A stretch of DNA of 64,000 nucleotides from Lachnospiraceae bacterium (GTDB lineage Bacteria; Bacillota; Clostridia; Lachnospirales; Lachnospiraceae). Where the stretch lies: NCBI GenBank assembly GCA_022845955.1, contig AP025576.1:4526001-4590000 (forward strand). The letters are read 5' to 3'. The notes beneath the pieces are model-generated. The model made no database searches. It had not been told where the DNA came from and saw only the letters and a program-made list of their open reading frames with translations. This document shows positions 34,751-44,679 of this stretch, one piece after another. The position numbers and the translations under genes were made by a program. Positions within the stretch are counted from its first letter, which is position 1. Every line of letters starts with the position of its first letter.

Positions 34751-37201
34751 ATGAAGAAAAAACAACGGATGCCGCGCTCAGTGAGCCATCCTGATGTTCA
34801 CAAAGAAGAGCGGCAGCTTTCCGCCCCGGTAAAGGATAAAAGTTTTTTTCGAACGCTTCTTTTTTCACTGCTCGGCCTGTCCGTCAGCATTACGCTTCTG
34901 CTCACCCTGTTTCTTACCGCCAATTATTTCAGGACCTCCCTGTCCATCACCACCGCATTTAACAGGAACCTGCTTTCCCAGACCAATTACACCATCACCC
35001 AGATGGACGACAACGCACAGCGCCTGACTCAGGCCCTGTTCGGGGACAAGGATATTATTTCCTTTTTAAATATGAAGGAACACGATTCTATGATTCCTAT
35101 CCTCGCCAGCCGCACACTGGACAAGCAGCTTATGACTCTGCCTTTTGTAGACAGCATTTATCTGTACAACGCCTCCCTGGATCTGTTTTTTTCCTCCAAG
35201 AGCGGGGAACAGCTGCACAGCGGAGAATTTAAAGACGAACAGATAGCCGCACTCATCACGGATCCGGCTTTTGCTGCTTCCTATTCGGGAATCCCCATTC
35301 CCGGTACGATAAGCGGCACCTCCCATGTGGCAAAAACCCTTTCCTACCTTGTATTTGACAGCACGCAAGAAGAAAACGGGCTTAAGAATGCCATTATTAT
35401 TAATGTAAACCCTTCCCTACTCACGGACTCCATGCAGACCATGAACCAGTTTGAGGACGGGATGCGTATGGATTTTGTGATTATGGATAAAGACGGCAGC
35501 GTCATAAGCACGGCGCTGAGCCCACAGCTGGAACAAAATTCCCAGCTGTATGAACAGCTTTACGCGCATCTGCATGACCGCTCCAAAGAGACAGGGACAA
35601 AAGGCTCCTTTTTAACCATCGGGGATATCCGGTATTTCCAGTCCGTCACCGCAGGAAATAAGTACCAATGGTATCTGATGAGCCTGATCCCTGCCAGTGT
35701 GATTTTCAGGGATATCCTCACCTCTTCCCTTGCCGGGGCCGGCATTATGCTCGGGGTACTCCTGCTGGGAAGCCTTATCTGTCTTTCCTTTGCCAGAAGG
35801 CTGAATTCCCCCATCCAGGCCATCACCCACATGATAAAGGGCGAACCGGTGGAGAAGCTGCCGTCCGCCCTGGAAGGGACCCAGGAATTCCGTCTCATCC
35901 TCGATACGTATAAAGATATGAAAAAACAGAACCGGCAGTTTGAGCAGATGAAGCGGGAAACCGCCTATTCCATCCGCCAGGACTGTCTGAATAACCTGCT
36001 CACCGGAAACAATACGGATTCCATGGAACGCATCTCCCATAAGCTCCAGGGGCTGAACCTGAGCCGCCTGCTCACCGATATCCTCTGTATGGCAGTGCTG
36101 AAAATCGACAGCTATGACCGCTTTCTTGCCGAAAATAACCCGAAGGAGCTGTGGGTGCTGCGTTTTGCCATCGTAAATATTATGGAGGAGATAGCCTCCG
36201 GTTATTTTCCCTGCCAGGTATTCAGCCGTGACAATGATAAATTCGTGGTGCTGATTTCCTGCGAAGAGGGTTCCGTATACCGGATTTTCCAGAATTCGGT
36301 GGATAAAATGCTGCTGGATGTGCAGGAAAATGTAAAACGCTGCATGGATTTATCCCTTTCTGCGGCTTACAGCACCTTTTTCAAAGGGATCGAGCATTTT
36401 CCCAGCATGTATCATAACATGAAGGATTCCCTGCTCCTGAAAATGAAATACGGACATGGATGTATCATCTCTCCCTATATGGTGGATGAACTGGAGACCG
36501 GAAGCTTCCAGTTTCCTTCCCAGAAAGCAGATCAGCTCTCCTGGTCCATCGCCGGCGCCAAGACGGAACAGGCCCTGGAGCTGTACCGGCAGATAACGGA
36601 ACAGCTTTTTACCTATGACTATAATGAAATCATATCCGGAAGCATCCATCTGGCCTATACGGTATATACGGAAATTCTGCAGAAGTTTCCCGGGCTGAAG
36701 GAGGAAGGGACCTCCCTTCTGCGAAGGTTTCTGGCAGCCCTGCAGGATTCGGAAATTTCCGGGGACATCGTCAGTCACATGGAAGCGTTTATCAGGGATA
36801 TGTGCGGGGAAACCCGGGCGGCAAAAGAGGATTCTTCCAGGCAGAATACCAATCAGATCACACAGAACGTCTGCCGGATTATTGACCGGGATTATTCCGA
36901 TCCCTCCTTGTGCTTAAGCTCTATAGCAGAGGAAATCGGATTATCCCCCAATTATATCGGACAGATTTTTAAAACCTCCATGCAGAAATCCGTAGCCCAG
37001 TACATTCTGGATTTGCGGATGGATACGCTTTCGTACTATCTGGAACATACCAGCCTGTCTCTTTCCCGGATACTGGAAAAGGTGGGGATTGAAAAGAATA
37101 ATTATTTTTATACCCAGTTTAAAAAACATTTCGGGATGTCTCTTGGGGATTACCGGAAGAATAAAAATCAGATGGGACAGGAAAGGGATATGACAGAATG
37201 A
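34751..37201 (+). CDS. Membrane-anchored AraC-family regulator, importer 3 locus
   Basis: An 816-residue one-component regulator. A cytoplasmic basic start is followed by a helix near 33-58 (TLLFSLLGLSVSITLLLTLF), an extracellular region of about 270 residues, a second helix near 325-350 (LAGAGIMLGVLLLGSLICLS), a cytoplasmic linker of about 340 residues, and a C-terminal AraC double helix-turn-helix (about 700-805: IIDRDYSDPSLCLSSIAEEIGL, VGIEKNNYFYTQFKK). GCGAGGGG precedes the ATG. Divergent orientation to importer 3 suggests that it activates that operon. Confidence 0.9.
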   Translation: MKKKQRMPRSVSHPDVHKEERQLSAPVKDKSFFRTLLFSLLGLSVSITLLLTLFLTANYFRTSLSITTAFNRNLLSQTNYTITQMDDNAQRLTQALFGDKDIISFLNMKEHDSMIPILASRTLDKQLMTLPFVDSIYLYNASLDLFFSSKSGEQLHSGEFKDEQIAALITDPAFAASYSGIPIPGTISGTSHVAKTLSYLVFDSTQEENGLKNAIIINVNPSLLTDSMQTMNQFEDGMRMDFVIMDKDGSVISTALSPQLEQNSQLYEQLYAHLHDRSKETGTKGSFLTIGDIRYFQSVTAGNKYQWYLMSLIPASVIFRDILTSSLAGAGIMLGVLLLGSLICLSFARRLNSPIQAITHMIKGEPVEKLPSALEGTQEFRLILDTYKDMKKQNRQFEQMKRETAYSIRQDCLNNLLTGNNTDSMERISHKLQGLNLSRLLTDILCMAVLKIDSYDRFLAENNPKELWVLRFAIVNIMEEIASGYFPCQVFSRDNDKFVVLISCEEGSVYRIFQNSVDKMLLDVQENVKRCMDLSLSAAYSTFFKGIEHFPSMYHNMKDSLLLKMKYGHGCIISPYMVDELETGSFQFPSQKADQLSWSIAGAKTEQALELYRQITEQLFTYDYNEIISGSIHLAYTVYTEILQKFPGLKEEGTSLLRRFLAALQDSEISGDIVSHMEAFIRDMCGETRAAKEDSSRQNTNQITQNVCRIIDRDYSDPSLCLSSIAEEIGLSPNYIGQIFKTSMQKSVAQYILDLRMDTLSYYLEHTSLSLSRILEKVGIEKNNYFYTQFKKHFGMSLGDYRKNKNQMGQERDMTE

Positions 37202-37236
37202 ACCAGGCCGCAGGGGAACATCCCGTGCGGCCTGGT
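37202..37236. terminator. Bidirectional hairpin between convergent regulator and GH105 genes
   Basis: ACCAGGCCGCA (37202-37212) and TGCGGCCTGGT (37226-37236) pair perfectly, with inner GGGA/TCCC pairs. It begins one base after the regulator stop and 22 bp before the end of the GH105 gene. No clear T-tract. Confidence 0.6.
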
Positions 37237-37257
37237 CCGGCCGGACTGCTTTATCGA

Positions 37258-38346
37258 TTACAGGTCACGCACCTGCTGTACCTGTGCGCACATCAGCAGG
37301 AAAGCGCCTACCCCATGGAGATCATTCACCGACACGGGACGTTCACAATAATGCTTATAATCTCCCACGCCCGTACCGATACAAACGTTGCCTACCAGCA
37401 GATCCTCTCCCTCCCACTGCAGGGAATCAATCACACCTTCAAAGCCCTTTCTGGCCGGAGTCAGGTATCCTTTGTCCAAAATCCCTTTCCGTACCGCCTT
37501 GCACAGCGCCGCCGTGAAAAGACAGCTGCAGGAGGTTTCCGGCCAGTTGCCTTCTTCTCCCTCTTTATCCACTACCTGATACCATAAGCCGCTTTCCGAC
37601 TGATACCGGCACACTGCCTCCATGAGGTTTCGTACCAGTTCGCAGAGACTGTCATATCCGGGATCGCTTTCTTCCATAAAATCCAGATCATCCAATATGG
37701 CTACCGGTACCCAGCCTATGGACCGGCCCCAGAATTCCGGGGATCGGCCGGTCACCGGATCGGCCCAGCCCTCCCTTCCGGCGCTGTCCCATGCATGATA
37801 TAACAGGCCGGTCTTATCATCCCTGGTTTTTTCCTGCATCAGAAGAGCCTGCTGTACTACTATTTCCCGGTATTCGGGTTTATTAAAGCGTCTGGCATAT
37901 TCCGCACAGACAGGTCCTGCCATATACAGCCCGTCCAGCCACATCTGTTCCGCAAATTCCTTCTTATGCCAGAAACCACCCTCCTTGTTCCTGGGAAAAT
38001 CCTTAACGATAGGAAGCAGAGTGTCCAGAGCCTTACGGTAACGCGGATCCCCTGTTCGGTCCATAAGCGGATACAGAAGAATTCCCGGCTGGATATCGTC
38101 CAGCTGGCCCGGATCAAAGGTATGGATATCCCCGTTTTCATCTAAAACGGAATCCACCCAGTCCTTTATGTAAGTAAAATAGGCTTCCTCCCCGCATAGG
38201 CAGTATGTCTGGTACACGCCGGACAGAAATACACCCTGATGATAATGAAAATGGCCTTTAGGCGGCAGATCCTCCGCCCTGAACTTTCGCATCATGGTAT
38301 CACAGGATTGCTTTGCATACGCAACTGGTTCTTTGTAACTGCTCAT
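37258..38346 (-). CDS. GH105 (GH88-like) unsaturated glucuronyl/galacturonyl hydrolase
   Basis: A 362-residue (alpha/alpha)6-barrel protein similar to YteR/YesR, which remove the unsaturated uronic acid from rhamnogalacturonan disaccharides made by lyases. Family patterns seen: DWVDSVLDENGDI, FAEQMWLDGLYMAGP with the likely catalytic Asp, GRSPEFWGRSIGWVPVAI and NWPETSCSCLFTAAL. No signal peptide, so cytoplasmic. The ATG at 38346 overlaps the stop of the DUF1593 gene by 4 bp (ATGA) and has AAGGAGAG. Two-gene operon; supports use of pectin fragments together with the GH28 gene at 48365. Confidence 0.9.
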   Translation of the reverse strand: MSSYKEPVAYAKQSCDTMMRKFRAEDLPPKGHFHYHQGVFLSGVYQTYCLCGEEAYFTYIKDWVDSVLDENGDIHTFDPGQLDDIQPGILLYPLMDRTGDPRYRKALDTLLPIVKDFPRNKEGGFWHKKEFAEQMWLDGLYMAGPVCAEYARRFNKPEYREIVVQQALLMQEKTRDDKTGLLYHAWDSAGREGWADPVTGRSPEFWGRSIGWVPVAILDDLDFMEESDPGYDSLCELVRNLMEAVCRYQSESGLWYQVVDKEGEEGNWPETSCSCLFTAALCKAVRKGILDKGYLTPARKGFEGVIDSLQWEGEDLLVGNVCIGTGVGDYKHYCERPVSVNDLHGVGAFLLMCAQVQQVRDL

Positions 38347-39632
38347 GATTTCTCTCCTTTTTGCTTTATTGTAATAAGAAACCGGTGGTATCTTGTCAGA
38401 GAAGGAGAGCCATGGTCGCTTACCGACAGTATGAGGTGGGCCGTTCCTTCTGCGTCCGTTTCCGGAATCCTTATTATGACTTCGCTTTTTCCGTTCCCCA
38501 TAATCTCCGGCATTTCCGGAAAGGTTCCGGCCTCCGGATAAAAATCCCACTGAAAACTTAAGGTATCCCCGTCCGGATCATAGGAATCCGCAGCGCTGAA
38601 CATCCGCATTTCCCCCGGGGCGGCGGTCAGGTAAGAACTGCCTTTCACCACCACGACAGGCGGATGGTTTGTCTGGCCATAATCCCTGGTACACCAGTCC
38701 ATCCGGGCAGCAAAATCCGCCTGAAATGCAGCTCTCCAACGGTAAAGGGAAGCCTTTCCGCTCTCTTCCTCTCCCACACGATCCGAAGCATCTGTAAAAT
38801 GCCGGCCGGTTCCCTGGAAACGGCCTCCCCAGCTCCCCCAGGAGGGCTGTTCCGGATCGCCCAACCCTGTGGGGATGAGATACAGAAACGAGGGCGTATC
38901 CCCTTCCTTCATCCCTTCCACCTTTCCCCAGGGATCCCCGCCGTCATACACCGGATAGGCTCCGCCGAGACTGCCATGTCCTTCCGTAATATGCTCCCGG
39001 ATCCAGGCGTTTCCCGCAAGAGCCGTATTACCTCCCCTGTACATTCCGCGGAAGGTTTGATAAGCAGTGATATAGAAAAGATCCGGATGGTTTTGCCTGA
39101 TCCACGGTCCGGTTTGATCGTACTGATCTCCTATAGCATATACCCGCAGCCCGGCGATAAACGTTCTGTATTGTTCTTCACTGCGTGTATGGGATACCTT
39201 CCAGATTGCCTGGGCCAGATCCAGCGGGCCTCCCCATACGAGGATCCACAGCGGCCTGGGATCCGGTTTATCCCCCATGGCAATTATCCACTCGGAGCCT
39301 TCCGTATCCTTCCTTTCCCCCATTTCTTCGATCCCGCAGCGGGTATTCCCCCGTTTTATCAGAGAAAGAAGGGTATCCGCAGAAGGGTACTCCGGATCCT
39401 GCCGCAAAAGGCTGCCATGTACGTTTCCATACTCTTTCACAAGGGCGGCTATATATTCCGGCCGGATCCCGTATCCGCCGTAAGCGGCTGCCACCAGCCC
39501 CTCCACATCGAATTCATTGGCATAAAGGAGGAACCGGATCAGCGACTGTGCATCATCCGGTTCCTTATACCCACCCCGGAGGCTGCTGATATCCGTAATA
39601 ACTATCACCCGGTTTTTACTTCTCTTATCCAT
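38343..39632 (-). CDS. DUF1593 / Sde182-like nucleoside-hydrolase-fold protein
   Basis: A 429-residue protein. Residues about 1-300 form the DUF1593 domain, a nucleoside-hydrolase-like fold with the Asp-rich start VITDISSLRGGYKEPDDAQS and WGGPLDLAQAIWKV; residues about 325-429 form an immunoglobulin/cadherin-like beta domain (AADSYDPDGDTLSFQWDFYPEAG). Homologues in other bacteria are described as cellulose-binding (Sde182), usually secreted; no signal peptide is present here. Of two close ATGs I chose 39632, which gives 9-nt spacing from AGGAG. Translationally coupled to GH105, so it probably acts on the same pectin-derived substrate; activity is not known. Confidence 0.85.
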   Translation of the reverse strand: MDKRSKNRVIVITDISSLRGGYKEPDDAQSLIRFLLYANEFDVEGLVAAAYGGYGIRPEYIAALVKEYGNVHGSLLRQDPEYPSADTLLSLIKRGNTRCGIEEMGERKDTEGSEWIIAMGDKPDPRPLWILVWGGPLDLAQAIWKVSHTRSEEQYRTFIAGLRVYAIGDQYDQTGPWIRQNHPDLFYITAYQTFRGMYRGGNTALAGNAWIREHITEGHGSLGGAYPVYDGGDPWGKVEGMKEGDTPSFLYLIPTGLGDPEQPSWGSWGGRFQGTGRHFTDASDRVGEEESGKASLYRWRAAFQADFAARMDWCTRDYGQTNHPPVVVVKGSSYLTAAPGEMRMFSAADSYDPDGDTLSFQWDFYPEAGTFPEMPEIMGNGKSEVIIRIPETDAEGTAHLILSVSDHGSPSLTRYHRFLITIKQKGEKS

Positions 39633-39770
39633 TTCCATTTTCTCCTGTATCCGGAGCCGATCTTCTAATTCCTGACCGTACCTTAGTAATTCATTGCTTC
39701 TTGAAAAAGAATAGCACATTCTTCATTCAAAAACTTCCTGAAATCACGCGCTTTCTGATAGATATCGACC

Positions 39771-41747
39771 TTATGCAAACGTTCCCCTGCATTCCGCTTT
39801 GTTTCCCGCAGGCCGCACCTCAGGGCCGTTGCTGCGCATGAATTCCACCATGGCATCCGCCGTCATGGGTTTCGCATAATAATAACCCTGGATCTGATCC
39901 ACGCCGAATTCCTCCACCCGCTTTCTTTGTTCCTCGGTTTCCACGCCCTCCGCAACCACCTTCATCCCCAGCTGCTGAAAGGTATGGGAAAGATTCTTTA
40001 CCGCCAGTGCCGACTTTTCGTTATCCATGGAAACCCACACCAGGCTCTTATCCAGTTTGACGGTACCGAAAGGGATATTAATTACCGTTGCAATATTGGA
40101 GTACCCCGTACCGAAATCGTCCAGTCCCATCTTAATTCCATGCTGCAGCATGTGGAGGGCAAATTCCGTAACGGCCTTTGTGCTTTCCGCCAGCGTGCTT
40201 TCCGTGAATTCGATTTTAACGGCGGACATGGGGGTATGGTTCCTGCGGATGATCTCCAGCACACGTTCCTCCAGATCCTGCTGGGAAAACTGCATGGCTG
40301 AGAAATTCACATGGACGGATTCTATAGGAATGTTTTGATCCGTCAGACGGTTGATGAACCGGCAGACCTTGTCCAGCACCACATAGGTAATATCCACAAT
40401 AAGCCCCGTTTCCTCGGCAATGGGGATGAATTCATCGGGATATATGGGGCCTATCGGTGAATGCGGGATCCGCATCAGGGACTCCGCATGGGCAAAGTAC
40501 CCTTTTTTCACCCCATAAATAGGCTGGTAATACATTTCAAAGCTCTGCTTCTCCAGCTGCTCCTTCAGGATATGGATGACCTGGCTGCGCCGCTCCAGCT
40601 TATCCAGCATGTCTTTGTCACAATAGCAAAAAGAACCGCATTTCCCGGTTTTAGCCTGGGAAACCGCATATTCAATGGCATTTATCGTTTTTTCCAGCGT
40701 TTCTTCTTCCCCGTTATGGTTGATAGCCCCCATGGCTGCGGACATCCGGAAGCAATAATCCCCTATCTGCCAGGGTTGGGTCATACGGTTTTGTATTTCG
40801 TCCACACACCGCCTGATCCGCCCCTCATCGGGCTGAGGATATAGCAGGGCGAATTCATCACCGCTGAAGCGGTACACATTTCCCTGCGGTCCGATCCCAC
40901 ACAGGAACCGGCATACTTCCTTCAGGAATTCATCCCCCTTCTGCTGCCCGCATGTATTATTTACCTGACGGAAATCCCGCAGGGATACCACAATGAGGAC
41001 AAATTTACGGGAAGGTGCCTTTTTTATCATGATTTTGAGCATATTCAGAAGCTCCTGCCGGTTGGGCACACCGGTCAGATAATCCAGGGAAATCTGCTTG
41101 TTCTGCAGATGCAGATAGATGATCAGAAGGGCACATGTCGCCGCAGAGCCGGACAGAATGACCTCCGGATACATCTCCTGTACGATAATGACCAGAACAG
41201 CCAGAATAGGGAAAGCGGCAAGAATATGATATATATTACGGTCAATTTTCTTATGATTCGCAAGGGTGAGCACGATACTGGCCAGACAATAGGCATAAAA
41301 AATAAGATAGGTAACCGAAACCAGGCTTCCCCTCGTATACCCTTCCCTGCTGTTAATATCAAACAGCAGCTTGTTAAAAGGATTGGCCAGAACCATAACC
41401 GCATAAAGCACGCCGGGAATCATCCCCACCGCCATAATTTTCTTCACCTGTAAACTTTCCGTATAAATAACGGAAACGGCATAGAGAAAATAGGCCAGCC
41501 CCATAAGCGGAGTCAGGATATAATACACCGTGGTCACCGTCCAGGTCAGCCCCATCGGCACCCGCCGGTACTGATGAATCAGGATCGTAGACAGGATATT
41601 CGTCAGCATAGCGCTGAAAGTGACCAGCAGGCACCACTGGAAGATCCTGTTTTTTAAGGTTGGCAGATGGCTTCCTTTCCGGGCATATACCCATATAATC
41701 CCCATCATTACCAATGAAATCGCTTCCGCCGCAATATTCCATTCCAT
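39771..41747 (-). CDS. Membrane GGDEF-EAL cyclic-di-GMP protein
   Basis: A 658-residue protein: seven N-terminal membrane helices (about 1-215, like the 7TM regions of histidine-kinase-type sensors), a GGDEF domain (about 225-385) with DYLTGVPNR and active-site variant SGDEF, and an EAL domain (about 395-640) with HAESLMRI, NFSAMQF, EFTESTLA, LDDFGTGYS, EGVETEE and QGYYYAKPM. The metal- and substrate-binding residues of EAL look complete although the name motif reads ESL. It may therefore both make and break cyclic di-GMP, or mainly degrade it. GGGGGAT precedes the ATG; own promoter at 41837-41865. It is the only second-messenger gene in the window. Confidence 0.9.
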   Translation of the reverse strand: MEWNIAAEAISLVMMGIIWVYARKGSHLPTLKNRIFQWCLLVTFSAMLTNILSTILIHQYRRVPMGLTWTVTTVYYILTPLMGLAYFLYAVSVIYTESLQVKKIMAVGMIPGVLYAVMVLANPFNKLLFDINSREGYTRGSLVSVTYLIFYAYCLASIVLTLANHKKIDRNIYHILAAFPILAVLVIIVQEMYPEVILSGSAATCALLIIYLHLQNKQISLDYLTGVPNRQELLNMLKIMIKKAPSRKFVLIVVSLRDFRQVNNTCGQQKGDEFLKEVCRFLCGIGPQGNVYRFSGDEFALLYPQPDEGRIRRCVDEIQNRMTQPWQIGDYCFRMSAAMGAINHNGEEETLEKTINAIEYAVSQAKTGKCGSFCYCDKDMLDKLERRSQVIHILKEQLEKQSFEMYYQPIYGVKKGYFAHAESLMRIPHSPIGPIYPDEFIPIAEETGLIVDITYVVLDKVCRFINRLTDQNIPIESVHVNFSAMQFSQQDLEERVLEIIRRNHTPMSAVKIEFTESTLAESTKAVTEFALHMLQHGIKMGLDDFGTGYSNIATVINIPFGTVKLDKSLVWVSMDNEKSALAVKNLSHTFQQLGMKVVAEGVETEEQRKRVEEFGVDQIQGYYYAKPMTADAMVEFMRSNGPEVRPAGNKAECRGTFA

Positions 41748-41836
41748 TCTTATCCCCCGCCAGTCCTCTCCCTTTATATTAAGAACTATCTGTTACGCAT
41801 TTTTGCATGGCATACCGTTTTTACAGTTCATGTAAC

Positions 41837-41865
41837 ATTATACCTAATTACCGGCGAATCCACAA
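41837..41865 (-). promoter_or_regulatory. Predicted promoter of the GGDEF-EAL gene
   Basis: On the minus strand TTGTGG (41865-41860) and TATAAT (41842-41837) with a 17-bp spacer. Confidence 0.65.
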
Positions 41866-41903
41866 TGGGAACCTACAGAAAAGAAGGGACGGCTGAACGG
41901 TTA

Positions 41904-41952
41904 CTAAAAGAAACTGCTGCAAAAGCAGAAGGTTCTCCGCGTTTGCAGCAGT
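41904..41952 (-). terminator. Intrinsic terminator of importer 4 operon
   Basis: On the minus strand ACTGCTGCAAA (41923-41913 side) pairs perfectly with TTTGCAGCAGT (41952-41942 side), followed by TTCTTTT. It is 38 bp past the lipoprotein stop. Confidence 0.88.
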
Positions 41953-41989
41953 CAGTTTTAGCACCCTGTCATAGAATCAACAATTCTAT

Positions 41990-43675
41990 TTAATGGAATT
42001 TCCCTGCATCAAAGGCAGCCTGTTTCTCATCCAGGATTTCCTGATAACCGGCATCCAGATACTGCTGGCTCATCTCTTCATACATGGATTCGAATTCTTC
42101 GTCTGTCGCAGCCTTGGTTACCAGCTGTACATAGGATTCCTTCCACAGTTCGGCCAGGTCGGAGGAATATTCTGACAGAGTTTCAACCGGTACGGTAAAG
42201 CAGGTATCCGGTGTGAAATACTCATCATATTTCTCGTTATAGGCCAGGATATCTTCGATCAGGTATTCATATCCTACAGGCGCATTGGAGAAGATAATGG
42301 ATTTTCTCCATTCTTCTTCGGTTTCATACTGCTTGTTGGCATTTACCAGACACCAGTAGTCGCCGTTATCGTTGTTGGACAGCTTCTCTTCTCCGGTATA
42401 ACCGGTGGGAGCTTTGATTCCGTCTTCCGTCACTTCATAATTCTTTCCTTCAAATCCGTTCTGAAGGGCATCGATTACATCGGGCTGGCTCATCCATTCG
42501 ATATACATCCATGCTGCGATCCGTTCTTCATCGGTCGCATCCGCGTTGATGCCGTAAATCATACCGAAAGGCCAGTATTCACGTCCCTGGGGAGCTTCTC
42601 CGTCAGGAGATTTGGCAGCGGGATCCAGGATTGCAAGTTCGGCATCCGGGTTCTGTGCCAATAAAGGATCGATTACATTTTCCTGTGTTCCTGCATTGAT
42701 ATAGCAGGCGTAGGTAGCTGCTTTTCCAGCCACAAAGTTAGATTTGGACTGGTTTCCGTCCGTATCCAGATAGAAGTCGGGGTCAATTAATCCGTTCTGG
42801 TATTCATAGTTCAGGTTCTTCAGATATGCCTTGGTAGGTTCCCAGGTAAAGGATGCTACGGCCAGATCGGAGTTCAAAGCCCTTCCTTCCTCGTCGTTGG
42901 GCCATCCTCTGAAGTTGTAATCAAAGTTAAAGGATTTGGCAAGCAGCGGTTCGGAAGCAAAGCCATAGCCGGCTTCCTTGAATTTCATCAGCATATCGTT
43001 ATATTCGGTAAGGTTTTCAGGCATTTCAATTCCCAGTTCATCCATCCAGTCTTTTCTTACCAGGGTGCCGAAGTTGGAGGATACCAGCTCGGTCCGGTTG
43101 CCCATAACTACCATCAGCTTATCATCAATTACGCCGTAATCTTTGATGGTTTCCCCCATAGTTCCCCAGAAGGAGGGGGCATAATATGCGATTTCATCCG
43201 CATTCAGCTCCTGATAGGCTCCCTGGGCATAGTATGCCAGGATGTTGGGATAGTCATAGTGGAAAATGAAGGTAGGGGCGCTTCCTGCGGACAGAAGCTG
43301 TGTAAAATCCTGCACCTCTGTGGAACGTCCGATGGAAACAAATTCAACGTTTACATTATATTTGTCGCCGAAGTTTTCCTGAATCCATTTGGTCCAATAG
43401 TTATCCGTGGGATTCCAGCCTTCCCAGCCTCTTTCATATACAGGCACCTGTAAAGTTACCTGCTCCGGGAATCCGCCGGAATAATCGGTAAAATCGGCTG
43501 CCGCGGCTTCTGATCCCGCTTCTGTGCCTGCTTCGGAAGCAGCTTCCGTCTTTGCCTCCGACTGGGGTTCTGAGGATGCTGTGGTGGTTTCGCTGGATCC
43601 GCACCCTGCAAGAGTGCCCAGCGCCATTGCTGATATAAGACCTGCAGCAAGGATTTTTTGTAACGCTTTTTTCAT
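41990..43675 (-). CDS. Extracellular solute-binding lipoprotein (LplA type), importer 4
   Basis: A 561-residue lipoprotein with lipobox TLAGC (Cys25), a Ser/Glu/Ala-rich linker to about residue 62, and a large type-B binding fold rich in Tyr/Trp (VYERGWEGWNPTDNYWTKW, NFDYNFRGWPNDEEGRALN). GGAGGAA precedes the ATG. It is last in the LplB-YtcP-lipoprotein operon, 73 bp after the YtcP-type gene. The neighbouring GH28 and membrane regulator suggest a pectic oligosaccharide ligand; inference only. Confidence 0.92.
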   Translation of the reverse strand: MKKALQKILAAGLISAMALGTLAGCGSSETTTASSEPQSEAKTEAASEAGTEAGSEAAAADFTDYSGGFPEQVTLQVPVYERGWEGWNPTDNYWTKWIQENFGDKYNVNVEFVSIGRSTEVQDFTQLLSAGSAPTFIFHYDYPNILAYYAQGAYQELNADEIAYYAPSFWGTMGETIKDYGVIDDKLMVVMGNRTELVSSNFGTLVRKDWMDELGIEMPENLTEYNDMLMKFKEAGYGFASEPLLAKSFNFDYNFRGWPNDEEGRALNSDLAVASFTWEPTKAYLKNLNYEYQNGLIDPDFYLDTDGNQSKSNFVAGKAATYACYINAGTQENVIDPLLAQNPDAELAILDPAAKSPDGEAPQGREYWPFGMIYGINADATDEERIAAWMYIEWMSQPDVIDALQNGFEGKNYEVTEDGIKAPTGYTGEEKLSNNDNGDYWCLVNANKQYETEEEWRKSIIFSNAPVGYEYLIEDILAYNEKYDEYFTPDTCFTVPVETLSEYSSDLAELWKESYVQLVTKAATDEEFESMYEEMSQQYLDAGYQEILDEKQAAFDAGKFH

Positions 43676-43748
43676 GTTGGTTCCTCCTTGAATGATTTAT
43701 AATCGTCCGCATATGCGGGTACTGCCCTGAAAAGTTACGTAAATACCG

Positions 43749-44666
43749 TCAGCCCTTTACGGCGCCGATCATGGTGCCCTGTACAAAATATTTCTGTACG
43801 AAAGGATACACGCAGATAATCGGGATGGTTGCAAATACGATACAGGCTGCCTTTATGATTTCCGGATCCGTTATGGTTGACATTGCCGTATCGTTTACGG
43901 ATCCCTGGATACTCTCTGTTGCGGCCACTATCAGATAATACAGCTTCAGCTGCAGAGGCCTTAAGGATACATTCTGTTTTATGTAGAACATGGCATCGCT
44001 GTAGGTATTCCAGCGCCCCACCGCGTAAAACAGGGTCAGGGTCGCCATAATGGGCTTGGAAAGCGGAAGGACAATCTTTCCCAGAATCGTGTAATGGTTG
44101 GCCCCGTCTATGACGGCCGATTCAATCAGGCTGTCCGGGATGCCGGATTCCAGGGAATTTTTCATGATTACCATATTATAGGCGCTGAACGCCAGCGGCA
44201 GGACAAGGGAGGACATCCGTTCCAGCATACCCAGCTTGTTTATCAGTATGTAATCCGGAATCATGCCGCCTGCAAAATACATGGTAAAAATGAATAAAAG
44301 GTTGATGAGCTTTCTGCCGCGCAGCTCCTTCCTGGACAGCGGATAGGCTGCACATATGGTAATAACCATTCCGAGGGCGGTAAACAGGATAGTCATCAAT
44401 ACCGTTACGCCGAAGGATATGATAAAGGAGCTGTCATTAAAAATCTTGATATAAGCTTCCGGGGTAAACCCTTTGGGAAGCAGGAACACTTTTTTTGCAA
44501 TAACAAAGCTTTCAGAGCTGAAGGATTTCGCTATTACATGGATATAGGGAAGCACACAGCTTAAACTGATAATGGTTACAAATGCATATATCAGGATGTC
44601 TGCCGCCAGATTCCGGCCTGTGGATTTTTTCCTGCCGGCCTTACGTATTTTTGCTTGTTCCGCCAT
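43749..44666 (-). CDS. ABC sugar transporter permease, YtcP type, importer 4
   Basis: A 305-residue six-helix permease: basic start, helix ADILIYAFVTIISLSCVLPY, EAA loop IESAVIDGANHYTILGKIVLPLSKP, terminal FVQKYFVQGTMIGAVKG. AGGAG lies before the ATG, and the gap to the LplB-type partner is 13 bp. Confidence 0.92.
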   Translation of the reverse strand: MAEQAKIRKAGRKKSTGRNLAADILIYAFVTIISLSCVLPYIHVIAKSFSSESFVIAKKVFLLPKGFTPEAYIKIFNDSSFIISFGVTVLMTILFTALGMVITICAAYPLSRKELRGRKLINLLFIFTMYFAGGMIPDYILINKLGMLERMSSLVLPLAFSAYNMVIMKNSLESGIPDSLIESAVIDGANHYTILGKIVLPLSKPIMATLTLFYAVGRWNTYSDAMFYIKQNVSLRPLQLKLYYLIVAATESIQGSVNDTAMSTITDPEIIKAACIVFATIPIICVYPFVQKYFVQGTMIGAVKG

Positions 44667-44679
44667 TGTTCACTCCTCC

